DNA from: Tepidamorphaceae bacterium | GTDB lineage: Bacteria > Pseudomonadota > Alphaproteobacteria > Rhizobiales > JAKSCL01 | Reading direction: 5' to 3' | Length of the DNA: 64,000 bases | NCBI GenBank assembly: GCA_028289445.1 | Contig: JANQPO010000014.1 | Span: forward strand, 124,001 to 188,000 | Shown here: positions 38,872 to 46,841 of the stretch, one piece after another | Layout of the letters: each line of letters starts with the position of its first letter | How positions within the stretch are numbered: position 1 is the first letter of the stretch | The notes under the pieces: generated by a model | Told to the model about the DNA's origin: nothing | The model's input: the letters and a program-made list of their open reading frames with translations, nothing else | The model's database searches: none | Program-made: the position numbers and the translations under genes

Positions 38872-39603
38872 TATAAGGACTTTCCGCTGCACACGCTCGG
38901 CCCGGTGGTGCGCGATCGTCCCGCGCTGTCCTGATCCGAAGCGGTGCAGTCAAACATGTGTTGAAATGCGCGAGGCCATCCTGGCAATTGTCCAGACTCC
39001 GCAATCGCAATACATGCATCGGTACGACAGGACCGGCGCCTGGCCGTTGCCGGCTGGCGGTGTGCGGTCTGTCTGGCGATGTGCTTAGAGTCATGGCCTC
39101 ACAGTGGTTTGCGGTCGATTCGAGGCGGTTTGGCATCAAGATCGGCCGCTGATTTGCGCACCATCCGCAGTCGCGGAGGGCGAAAAACTTCAATTTTGAT
39201 CGCAGGTTCCGTTGCCGGTTCCCGCAATCCGGCTGGATCGTGTCGTCAGTAACAATCCACCTTGCAGGTTATATGCAACGCCAAGTTGCCTGCCGCAAGG
39301 GGCTGCCAGTCCGTGCCGAATCACGCACACTGCGTCTCCAAGCACCAAACGCCACTTCAACTGCGAACTGACCGAGTTTGGACTGGCTGACCGAGTCACG
39401 ATCCGACTCCGGTTTAACGGCGCGCCGGGCCGCTTGACAAGCCAGTGATTGTCCCATCGTGGAGATTTTTTTTCTGACCGTTGCATAGATGTAATTGACC
39501 ACACGTCTCGATGCGTAAAGAAACGCTTAATGAACATTCTCTAGCGTCCGTTAAGGACCGCTATGTGGGCTGGTCGGCTGCGTTGTTGAGGATTGGAATC
39601 GGC
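38872..39603. promoter_or_regulatory. Long divergent region between rne and the amidase gene
   Basis: About 730 bp with no convincing gene. Toward rne it probably includes a long 5' untranslated leader, as in other bacteria where RNase E limits its own mRNA. A candidate minus-strand promoter is listed at 39268-39298. The stretch 39460-39540 is AT-richer, with an 8-T run at 39466-39473, and probably carries the amidase promoter. ATGs at 39511 and later are in frame with the amidase. Confidence 0.45.
39268..39298 (-). promoter_or_regulatory. Candidate rne promoter
   Basis: On the minus strand, TATAAC (39273-39268) is a good -10, with TTGCGG (39298-39293) as a partial -35 at a 19-bp spacing, longer than ideal. 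It would give an untranslated leader of roughly 390 nt before rne. It is the best match I found in this region, but it is weak. Confidence 0.3.
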
Positions 39604-40854
39604 ATGCGGCTCCGATTGTGGGCTATTGGTGCAATGTTGATGGCGCTTCTAGGCGCCATGGTAAGCGCGCCCGCGTTCGCCAAGGGGGCTGACGCGGACG
39701 GCACTCCCATTGCGTTCGATGCGCGGATTGCCGGTGACCGCGACGTAACCCGCTTTGTCGCTGATCTCACGCAGGCCGTTCCGATCCGGGCGTTCGCGCT
39801 CGCCGATCCGTATCGGGTCATCGTCGATCTGCCCGAGGTGTCGTTCCGTCTCGACTCTGAAAAGGGCAGTGAGGGGCGTGGGCTTGTGCGCGCTTATCGC
39901 TACGGCTTGTTCGCACCTGGAAAATCGCGAATCGTGCTGGATGTGGCCGGGCCCGTGATCATCGAGCGAGCGTTCGTCAATCGTCCCGGCAACGATCAGC
40001 CGGCGCGCCTCGTCGTCGAATTGCATGAAACCGATGCCGCGACATTTGAACAACGTATGGCGTCGGCGAGTGAGATCGCCACCTATCCCAAATCCAATAT
40101 CGCGGCGAAATCGGCACGCTTGACGGCGACCGATACCGCTGTGGCCGATACGCCGTCTTATCGCCCGATCATCGTGATCGATCCGGGGCATGGCGGCGTC
40201 GATCCGGGTGCCAGGAGCCGCGGTGGGCTGCACGAGAAAGAAGTGGTCCTCGATTTCGGCTTGGCCTTGCGGGATCGGCTGAAACGCAGCGGTGCCTTCG
40301 AGGTCGTCATGACCCGCGACGACGACACGTTCGTCTCGCTCGATGATCGGGTCCGCATTGCGCGCGATCACCAGGCGGCGCTGTTCATATCAATCCACGC
40401 GGATTCGTTTCGAATGCGCTCTATTCGTGGCGCGACGGTTTATACACAGTCGGATCGCGCGTCCGACGCCGAGGCGGCGGCACTTGCAGAGCGCGAAAAT
40501 CGCGCCGACGTGATCGCCGGCCTTCATCTGGACGAGGAGCAGGACGCGGTCACCGACATCCTCTTGGATCTGGTCCGGCGAGAGACGAAGAACCTGTCGA
40601 TCATGTTCGCGCGTGAGGTTATCGAGAAGCTCGATGGACCGACGACCATGAACAAGAATCCGCATCGCTTTGCCGGATTCAGGGTCCTGAAGGCGCCGGA
40701 TGTGCCCTCCGTGCTGATCGAGCTTGGATACATGAGCAATCGCGACGACGAAAAGCGCTTGCGCGATCCGAAATGGCGCGACGAGGTCGCAGGCGCGATT
40801 GCCCGCGCGGTCGATTCCTATCTCCAGCCGCAACTGGCGGGCGCAACGCAATAA
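39604..40854 (+). CDS. amiC: N-acetylmuramoyl-L-alanine amidase
   Basis: A 416-residue periplasmic amidase that cuts the stem peptide from peptidoglycan, mainly during cell separation. A signal peptide (MRLRLWAIGAMLMALLGAMV, cleavage near AFA-KG) is followed by an AMIN domain (about 35-140, targeting the septum) and an Amidase_3 domain. The zinc ligands are seen in IDPGHGGVDPGA, HEKEVVLDF and SIHADSF, and the catalytic glutamate in VLIELGYMSN. The start at 39604 fits the signal peptide; an earlier ATG at 39511 adds 31 residues. PBP1A follows on the same strand. Confidence 0.93.
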   Translation: MRLRLWAIGAMLMALLGAMVSAPAFAKGADADGTPIAFDARIAGDRDVTRFVADLTQAVPIRAFALADPYRVIVDLPEVSFRLDSEKGSEGRGLVRAYRYGLFAPGKSRIVLDVAGPVIIERAFVNRPGNDQPARLVVELHETDAATFEQRMASASEIATYPKSNIAAKSARLTATDTAVADTPSYRPIIVIDPGHGGVDPGARSRGGLHEKEVVLDFGLALRDRLKRSGAFEVVMTRDDDTFVSLDDRVRIARDHQAALFISIHADSFRMRSIRGATVYTQSDRASDAEAAALAERENRADVIAGLHLDEEQDAVTDILLDLVRRETKNLSIMFAREVIEKLDGPTTMNKNPHRFAGFRVLKAPDVPSVLIELGYMSNRDDEKRLRDPKWRDEVAGAIARAVDSYLQPQLAGATQ

Positions 40855-40884
40855 GCATCGGCGCGTTTCTGTCGCATTGCTGGA

Positions 40885-40991
40885 CTAGGGCCCGTACTCA
40901 ATTGCGTCGTGTGTTCTGTTTGAAGAGAGCCGTTCAGATGCAAAATCCGACACGCGCAGAACGCATGACCTCATTGAGTGCGGCCACTAAG
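40885..40991. repeat. Possible MITE-like remnant with inverted ends
   Basis: The ends GGGCCCGTACTCAAT (40888-40902) and ATTGAGTGCGGCCA (40973-40986) are imperfect inverted repeats (11 of 14 positions match when aligned). Both are flanked outwards by CTA (40885-40887 and 40987-40989), as in a short target duplication of the YTAR type seen with IS5-family elements. The interior of about 70 bp has no coding capacity. It may be a decayed miniature element or coincidence. Confidence 0.35.
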
Positions 40992-41150
40992 GTAACCATT
41001 GGAAACCAAACGTCATTTCCCGGGTATGGTCTATGCTTCGTGGAGGCCTTATAAGGTGTCCTGGGCGCTGGATGGGGATCCTGCCGCCGCACTCAAGGAG
41101 TTGCGGCGCACTCTGGGGCAGATGACGCGCAAGACTGGCGGCTGAATACG

Positions 41151-43595
41151 ATGATGGTACGACTCTTTGGGGCGCTTTTTACGGCCGGCTTTGTCGTGGC
41201 GATCTGCGTCTCCGTCGTCGTTGGCTATTTCCTGACCGCCATGGCGAAGGACCTTCCGGATTCGAAGGTCCTGGGCGACTATCAACCGCCAGTGATGACG
41301 CGCATCCATGCTGCGGACGGCCGGCTGGTTGCCGAGTATGCGCGCGAGCGCCGCCTCTATCTGCCGATTGAATCGATCCCCGACACCGTCATTCAAGCGA
41401 TGATCTCGGCGGAGGATAAGAACTTCTTCTCCCACACCGGGCTTGATTTCGAGGGCATTGTTCGCGCCGTCATTACCAACTTCCAAAACTTCGGCGAACG
41501 CCGGCTGGTCGGTGCGTCGACGATCACACAACAGGTGGCGAAGAACTTCCTGTTGACCAGCGACGTGACGCTTGAGCGCAAGGTCAAGGAAATGCTCCTG
41601 GCCGTGCGTATCGAAGGTCAGTTCTCGAAGGAAGAGATCCTCGAACTCTATCTCAACGAGATCTATCTCGGTCTTGGGTCCTACGGCGTGGCGGCCGCCG
41701 CACTGGTGTACTTCGATAAATCCGTTCACGAACTGTCGCTGAGCGAGGCGGCCTATTTCGCGGCGTTGCCGAAGGCGCCCAACAACTATCATCCGTTCCG
41801 CTTCCCGGAGCGCGCGATCGAACGCCGCAATTGGGTTTTGCAGCGTATGCATGCCAATGGCTACATCGATCAGGAAACGCTGGACAGCGCTTCCGCCCAA
41901 CCGCTTGAAGTGACGCCGCGCGAAACCGGCGCCCGGATCTTCGCCGCCGAATACTTCGCCGAGGAAGTGCGTCGGGTGATCGGCGAGCGCTATGGCACGG
42001 ATGCGCTGTACGATGGCGGCCTGTCGGTTCGCACGACGCTTGATCCCAAACTGCAGCAATTGGCGCGCGAGACGTTCGTTTCCGGTCTGGTTGAGTTCGA
42101 CCGGAAGAAGGGTTGGCGCGGCCCGGTTCAGACGATTGAAATCGGCGAGGACTGGGGCGCCACGCTCGGCGAGATCGAAGCGCTTAGCGACGTCGATCCC
42201 TGGCGGCTGGGTGTCGTACTCGGCGTCGGCGAAGAAGAGGCGACGGTCGGCTTGCAGCCGCGGCGACTACCGTCCGGTACGCTCTCCGGTGAGCGGGAGA
42301 CCGCAACGGTCGGCTTGGATGCAGTCAAGTGGGCGAAGTGGGCCACAGGATCGCAGCGCGGGCGAGCCATTGGAGCAGTCAATCAGGTGCTCAACGTTGG
42401 CGATGTGGCCTATTTCACGCCGAACGATGACGGCAATTTGACGCTGCAGCAGGTGCCGGAGATTGCCGGTGCGATGGTCGTCATGGACCCGCATACGGGA
42501 CGGGTGAAGGCGCTCGTGGGTGGCTTCTCTTATGCCGAAAGCGAGTTCAACCGCGCGACACAGGCCCAGCGCCAACCGGGCTCGTCGTTCAAGCCGTTTG
42601 TCTACGCCGCTGCGCTCGACAACGGCTACACGCCCTCAAGTGTTGTCATGGACGCGCCGATCGCGATCAGCCAGGGTCCCGGACTAGGCGTGTGGCGGCC
42701 GCAGAACTACTCCAAGAAGTATTATGGCCCGTCGACGCTGCGTCGCGGCATCGAAAACTCGCGCAATGTGATGACGGTGCGGCTGGCCCGCGATATGGGG
42801 ATGCCTTTGGTGGCCGAGTATGCGCGCAGGTTCGGGATCTACGATGATCTCCCGCCCATGCTGGCCATGTCGCTGGGGGCCGGGGAGACCACAGTTCTTC
42901 GCATGACGGCGGCCTACTCGATCTTGGCGAACGGCGGCAAGAAGGTTCACGCGACACTGATTGATCGGATTCAGGACCGGTATGGCCGGACCATATACCG
43001 CCACGACCCACGCGACTGCGACAACTGTAGTGGAGACTGGGCAGGTCAGGACGAACCGGCGCTCGTCGATGCCCGTCCGCGGGTGCTGGACGAGTACACC
43101 GCTTATCAGATGACCTCCATGCTGGAGGGTGTTGTCCAGCGCGGTACGGGGACGCGGGTCAAGGAAGTCGGCAAGCCAATCGCGGGCAAGACCGGTACGA
43201 CGAACGACGAGAAAGACGCGTGGTTTGTCGGTTATTCGCCCGACCTGGCGGTTGGCATTTATCTGGGCTATGACCGGCCGCGGCCGATGGGGCGCGGCAT
43301 GACCGGTGGCGTGCTGGCCGCGCCGATTTTCCGGGATTTCATGCAAGCGGCTCTGGCCGATGTCCCGGCCGTTCCGTTCCGCGTTCCGGCGGGAATCAAA
43401 CTGGTCAGCATCAATCGCAAGACCGGTCTGAGCGCCAATGCCAGCGGGAACGAGATCATTCTCGAAGCGTTTAAGCCGGGCACCGGCCCGCCCGACACCT
43501 ATTCGATCATCGGCTTCCAGGACGGTTTCATCGAAGGTGGGTTGACGCCGGAAGCCGATGCGGCCGTCATCACGGGAACGGGCGGTCTCTATTAG
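41151..43595 (+). CDS. mrcA: Penicillin-binding protein 1A
   Basis: An 814-residue bifunctional peptidoglycan synthase. After an N-terminal anchor (about 2-30) the glycosyltransferase domain shows AEDKNFFSHTGLDFEGIVRA and GASTITQQVAKNFLL. The transpeptidase has S478 in SSFK, the SRN triad member in ENSRNVMTV, and GKTGTTND. An insert at about 320-430 (including a DUF-like OB segment with GEEEATVGLQPRRLP) precedes the transpeptidase, as is normal for PBP1A. It lies downstream of the amidase across 296 bp that hold the possible MITE. Confidence 0.97.
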   Translation: MMVRLFGALFTAGFVVAICVSVVVGYFLTAMAKDLPDSKVLGDYQPPVMTRIHAADGRLVAEYARERRLYLPIESIPDTVIQAMISAEDKNFFSHTGLDFEGIVRAVITNFQNFGERRLVGASTITQQVAKNFLLTSDVTLERKVKEMLLAVRIEGQFSKEEILELYLNEIYLGLGSYGVAAAALVYFDKSVHELSLSEAAYFAALPKAPNNYHPFRFPERAIERRNWVLQRMHANGYIDQETLDSASAQPLEVTPRETGARIFAAEYFAEEVRRVIGERYGTDALYDGGLSVRTTLDPKLQQLARETFVSGLVEFDRKKGWRGPVQTIEIGEDWGATLGEIEALSDVDPWRLGVVLGVGEEEATVGLQPRRLPSGTLSGERETATVGLDAVKWAKWATGSQRGRAIGAVNQVLNVGDVAYFTPNDDGNLTLQQVPEIAGAMVVMDPHTGRVKALVGGFSYAESEFNRATQAQRQPGSSFKPFVYAAALDNGYTPSSVVMDAPIAISQGPGLGVWRPQNYSKKYYGPSTLRRGIENSRNVMTVRLARDMGMPLVAEYARRFGIYDDLPPMLAMSLGAGETTVLRMTAAYSILANGGKKVHATLIDRIQDRYGRTIYRHDPRDCDNCSGDWAGQDEPALVDARPRVLDEYTAYQMTSMLEGVVQRGTGTRVKEVGKPIAGKTGTTNDEKDAWFVGYSPDLAVGIYLGYDRPRPMGRGMTGGVLAAPIFRDFMQAALADVPAVPFRVPAGIKLVSINRKTGLSANASGNEIILEAFKPGTGPPDTYSIIGFQDGFIEGGLTPEADAAVITGTGGLY

Positions 43596-43687
43596 ACCCG
43601 TCACGCTCGGATTGCATCTTCCGATCCGTTTGGCTAAGCACGCTGCCGTAATGCAGCGCTTGCCGCTCGTCTAACAAAAGGTCCGTC

Positions 43688-44825
43688 ATGCCGCTTCGCG
43701 CCGAAATCCAGTCCCTCGTCGATGACATCCAGCAGTCGCTGGTCCTTTTGCGGAGGCATCTTTGACTGGGATACGGCGGAAGAACGGCTGGGAACGCTGA
43801 ACGCGCGGGCGGAGGATCCGGATCTCTGGTCCGATCCGGAAAAGGCGCAGGCGCTCATGCGCGAGCGTCAGCAGCTTGAGGCAGCCATCGCTGCGATCAA
43901 GACGATTGATACGGGCGTCAACGACAGCATCGAGTTGATCGAACTTGGCGAAATGGAAGACGACGCCGAGGTTGTCGCCGATGCCGAGAAGACGCTTCGT
44001 CGCCTTCACAAGGATGCCGCCAAGCGCGAAGTCGAAACGCTGCTGTCCGGCGAGGCCGACAGCAACGATACCTATTTGGAGATTCACTCCGGCGCCGGCG
44101 GCACGGAAAGCCAAGATTGGGCCTCGATGCTCTTGCGCATGTATTTGCGCTGGGCGGAGCGGCGCGGCTTTAAGACGGAAGTCCTGGAGGTCAGCGAGGG
44201 CGAGGAGGCCGGCATCAAGTCGGCGACCGTAAAGGTCAAGGGCGAAAATGCCTACGGCTGGCTAAAGACGGAGTCCGGCGTTCACCGTCTCGTTCGGATA
44301 TCACCCTTCGACAGCCAGGCCCGGCGCCATACGAGCTTCGCGTCTGCTTGGGTCTATCCGGTCGTCGACGACAATATCCAGGTCGACGTGTCGGAAGCCG
44401 ATGTGCGCATCGATACCTATCGCGCGTCCGGTGCCGGCGGTCAGCACGTCAATACCACCGACAGTGCCGTCCGCATCACGCACAATGAGACGGGGATCGT
44501 CGTGCAGTGCCAGAGCGAACGGTCGCAGCACAAGAACCGCGCAAGCGCTTGGGCGATGTTGCGCGCCCGACTCTACGAGCGGGAACTGCAAATGCGCGAG
44601 GAAGCGGCTAGCGCTCAGGCAGCTGCCAAAACCGATATTGGCTGGGGGCACCAGATCCGCTCCTACGTCCTTCAGCCCTATCAGTTGGTGAAGGATCTTC
44701 GAACCGGCATTGAAAGCACGAGTCCTTCAAACGTGCTGGACGGCGATCTTGATCAATATATGGAGGCCGCCCTGGCACACCGGGTGCAGGGTGGCGCCGA
44801 TGCCGTCATCGAAGATATCGAGTAG
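43688..44825 (+). CDS. prfB: Peptide chain release factor 2, made by programmed +1 frameshift
   Basis: RF2 ends translation at UGA and UAA. The gene begins at ATG 43688 and reads 25 codons to an in-frame TGA at 43763-43765; a +1 shift at CTT-T-GAC continues into a frame that runs to 44825, giving 378 residues. The product has the tripeptide anticodon SPF at 205-207 (RISPFDS) and the peptidyl-hydrolysis motif GGQ at 250-252 (SGAGGQHV), the same numbers as in E. coli. A contiguous frame starting at 43722 would lack the true N-terminus. It converges with the M23 peptidase gene after 5 bp. Confidence 0.97.
43751..43766 (+). other. RF2 programmed frameshift site
   Basis: CGGAGG-CAT-CTT-TGA-C at 43751-43766. 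The purine-rich CGGAGG acts as an internal Shine-Dalgarno 3 nt before the CTT slippery codon, and TGA followed by C is a poor stop context. This is the standard RF2 autoregulation device: when RF2 is scarce the ribosome slips forward. The E. coli site is the same except for GGG-TAT instead of CAT before CTT. Confidence 0.95.
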
Positions 44826-44830
44826 GCTTG

Positions 44831-46126
44831 CTAAAGAGCGTTGAGAAAGCGGATCGGATTGACCGCCTTGCCGTCAACCCGTGTCTCATAGTGTAGATGC
44901 GGGCCGGTGCTGCGTCCGGTGGAGCCGACACGGCCGATGACTTGACCCTGTTTGACCCGTTGGCCGACGGAGACCGAGATCCGGCTGAGATGAGCGTAGC
45001 GCGTCGACAGGCCGTTGCCGTGCGAGATTTCCACCATGCGACCATAACCGCCGTTCCAACTCGCTTTGGTCACTCGGCCTGAGGCAGTGGACGTTACCTT
45101 TGCACCGGTTGGTGCGGCAAAGTCGATCCCGGAGTGAAAGGCCCGCCGGCGCACAAAGGGGTCCAAGCGCGTGCCAAACGACGAAGACACGCGGTAGGTG
45201 GCGGCCATGGGGCGGCGGATCGGTAATTTTGCGATCGCTGTTTCAAGCTGCGAGATGACTGCCAGGTCTTGGTCGATGCGCGCGACCTGTCGGGAGACCT
45301 CGGATAGCTTGTCTGCGTCCTTGGCGGCGATGAACGGCCCGCCAGCCGCGATCTGCCGATCTAGGCCGAACCGCTTTTTGTCGAGCTTGATGCGGTCGAA
45401 AACGGAGCGTAGATGCTTGGCGCGCGCCGATGCTTCCATTTCAATAGTGTTGAGGACGCTCGACTGATTGTCGGCAAAGCTCCGCAACTCTTCGTCGATC
45501 TGACGAGCGACCCTCGTCAGCGACGTATCCGGCGTGTCGGCAAAAACAAGGGCTTCGCGCGGTGGGATGGCCGGTCTGGAAATCGGCGCATCGCCGATAT
45601 GGCGACGCGAGGCGAGCGTCACGCTGTGGGATGCTTGATCTGAAACACGACTCAGGCTGGCGTAGTCGCTCGCCGCCCGATCCGCCGTTTGCGTGGGCGC
45701 ATCATCAAGACTAATGCCGGCCTGACGGGCGCGCTCAACGACGTCGAGAATCTCCGACTGGTGGGTCTCGATCGCCTCTTGCCGAATCCGCAGATCGTCG
45801 ATGGCGCCGGCAAACGAGTCTTGATTGATGAACTGTCGGCTCCGGATTGAATCGACCTGCAACCGAAGCGACGTGATCTTGTCTTCATATTTCTCGACCG
45901 TGACAGCGTGCTTGCGCATCATCGAGCGAACTACGTCGTCGCGAAAGAAGACAAAGCCGGACAGCCCGACGCACCATGTAAGCAGTGCGATCATGGCCAC
46001 CGAAAAACATGCAATGACCAGCGGCGACAGCGTTACGCTGCGATAGGCCCGGCCGTTGGTGATGATCAATTTCGGAGTTTGCCGCGCCGTGCCATATGCA
46101 CGACCGGAAGCATAGGGAAGACTCAT
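44831..46126 (-). CDS. M23 family metallopeptidase with coiled-coil region
   Basis: A 431-residue protein. A short cytoplasmic N-terminus is followed by a hydrophobic helix (about 36-63), a long coiled-coil region (about 75-300) and a C-terminal LytM/M23 domain. The zinc ligands are present in FHSGIDFAAPTG (HxxxD) and HLHYETRV (HxH), so it should cut peptidoglycan cross-bridges itself, unlike degenerate EnvC-type activators. The start at 46126 (MSLPYASGRAYG) is preferred to 46150. Its convergent position next to prfB is common in Alphaproteobacteria. It probably works with the amidase and PBP1A nearby. Confidence 0.92.
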   Translation of the reverse strand: MSLPYASGRAYGTARQTPKLIITNGRAYRSVTLSPLVIACFSVAMIALLTWCVGLSGFVFFRDDVVRSMMRKHAVTVEKYEDKITSLRLQVDSIRSRQFINQDSFAGAIDDLRIRQEAIETHQSEILDVVERARQAGISLDDAPTQTADRAASDYASLSRVSDQASHSVTLASRRHIGDAPISRPAIPPREALVFADTPDTSLTRVARQIDEELRSFADNQSSVLNTIEMEASARAKHLRSVFDRIKLDKKRFGLDRQIAAGGPFIAAKDADKLSEVSRQVARIDQDLAVISQLETAIAKLPIRRPMAATYRVSSSFGTRLDPFVRRRAFHSGIDFAAPTGAKVTSTASGRVTKASWNGGYGRMVEISHGNGLSTRYAHLSRISVSVGQRVKQGQVIGRVGSTGRSTGPHLHYETRVDGKAVNPIRFLNAL

Positions 46127-46256
46127 GATGACCTTAGGACACCCGTCCAATTTAACCCGACGGCCATCATGGCGAGTCGTAGTTAACGAAAGGGTAATGC
46201 CGGGCGTTTCAGCGGCGCGTTCCGGGCGCGGCGGCGCGCCGTGATCTGGCTCGCGA

Positions 46257-46730
46257 TCAGGTTAATTCCTGAGCTGCTTCAAGGACTTCTTCGACATGGC
46301 CCGGCACTTTGACCTTGCGCCAGACCCGGGCGATTTTTCCGTTGCGATCGATCAGATAGGTCGCCCGCTCGATGCCCATATATTTGCGGCCGTACATGCT
46401 TTTCTCAACCCAGACGCCGTAGTCCTCGACGACGGTCTTGTCTTCGTCGGATGCAAGGATCACATTGAGGTCGTGTTTCGCCTTAAACTTGTCGTGCGAG
46501 GCAACGGAATCAGCGGATATGCCGATCACGACCGCGCCTGCGGCATCAAATGCGCCACTGACACCGGAAAAGCCGATCGCCTCCTTGGTACAACCACTCG
46601 TGTCGTCGCGGGGATAGAAGTAAAGAACCACAGTTTTGCCCTTAAGGTCCGCCAAGGCTACGGTTCCGCCGCCGTCCCGTGGCAGGCTGAATTTGGGAGC
46701 GGCGTGGCCGGGCGTAAGCGAGTCTGACAT
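46257..46730 (-). CDS. bcp: Thiol peroxidase, Bcp/PrxQ type
   Basis: A 157-residue peroxiredoxin reducing hydroperoxides at the expense of thioredoxin. The peroxidatic site is YPRDDTSGCTKEA, with the active cysteine about residue 47 (GCT); the usual resolving cysteine five residues later is absent, so resolution may involve another cysteine or partner. MSDSLTPGHAAPKFSL at 46730 is the preferred start; the frame is open back to 46811 but the extra residues are unlikely. It lies between the M23 peptidase and a divergent large AsmA-like gene. Confidence 0.9.
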   Translation of the reverse strand: MSDSLTPGHAAPKFSLPRDGGGTVALADLKGKTVVLYFYPRDDTSGCTKEAIGFSGVSGAFDAAGAVVIGISADSVASHDKFKAKHDLNVILASDEDKTVVEDYGVWVEKSMYGRKYMGIERATYLIDRNGKIARVWRKVKVPGHVEEVLEAAQELT

Positions 46731-46841
46731 TGGCTTGACCTGATGTGATGGCGGGTGGCGGGAAAGGAAAGCTAGAGTGACAAGAAGCGTTTTAGCGCGA
46801 CGGCTCTGCAAGACAAGTCATAGTGAGATCTGACTCGGCGC

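Noticed and set aside
37543..38934. 463-residue open frame on the plus strand
   Set aside because: Antisense to rne. The translation mirrors the acidic-insert codons (hydrophobic V/G/L repeats) and shows no start signal.
41049..42059. 336-residue open frame on the minus strand
   Set aside because: Antisense to the glycosyltransferase domain of PBP1A; a shadow.
43722..43763. Internal ATG start for prfB in the downstream frame
   Set aside because: It gives a non-homologous N-terminus ([14 protein letters not shown]), whereas the frameshift model restores a normal RF2 start and numbering.
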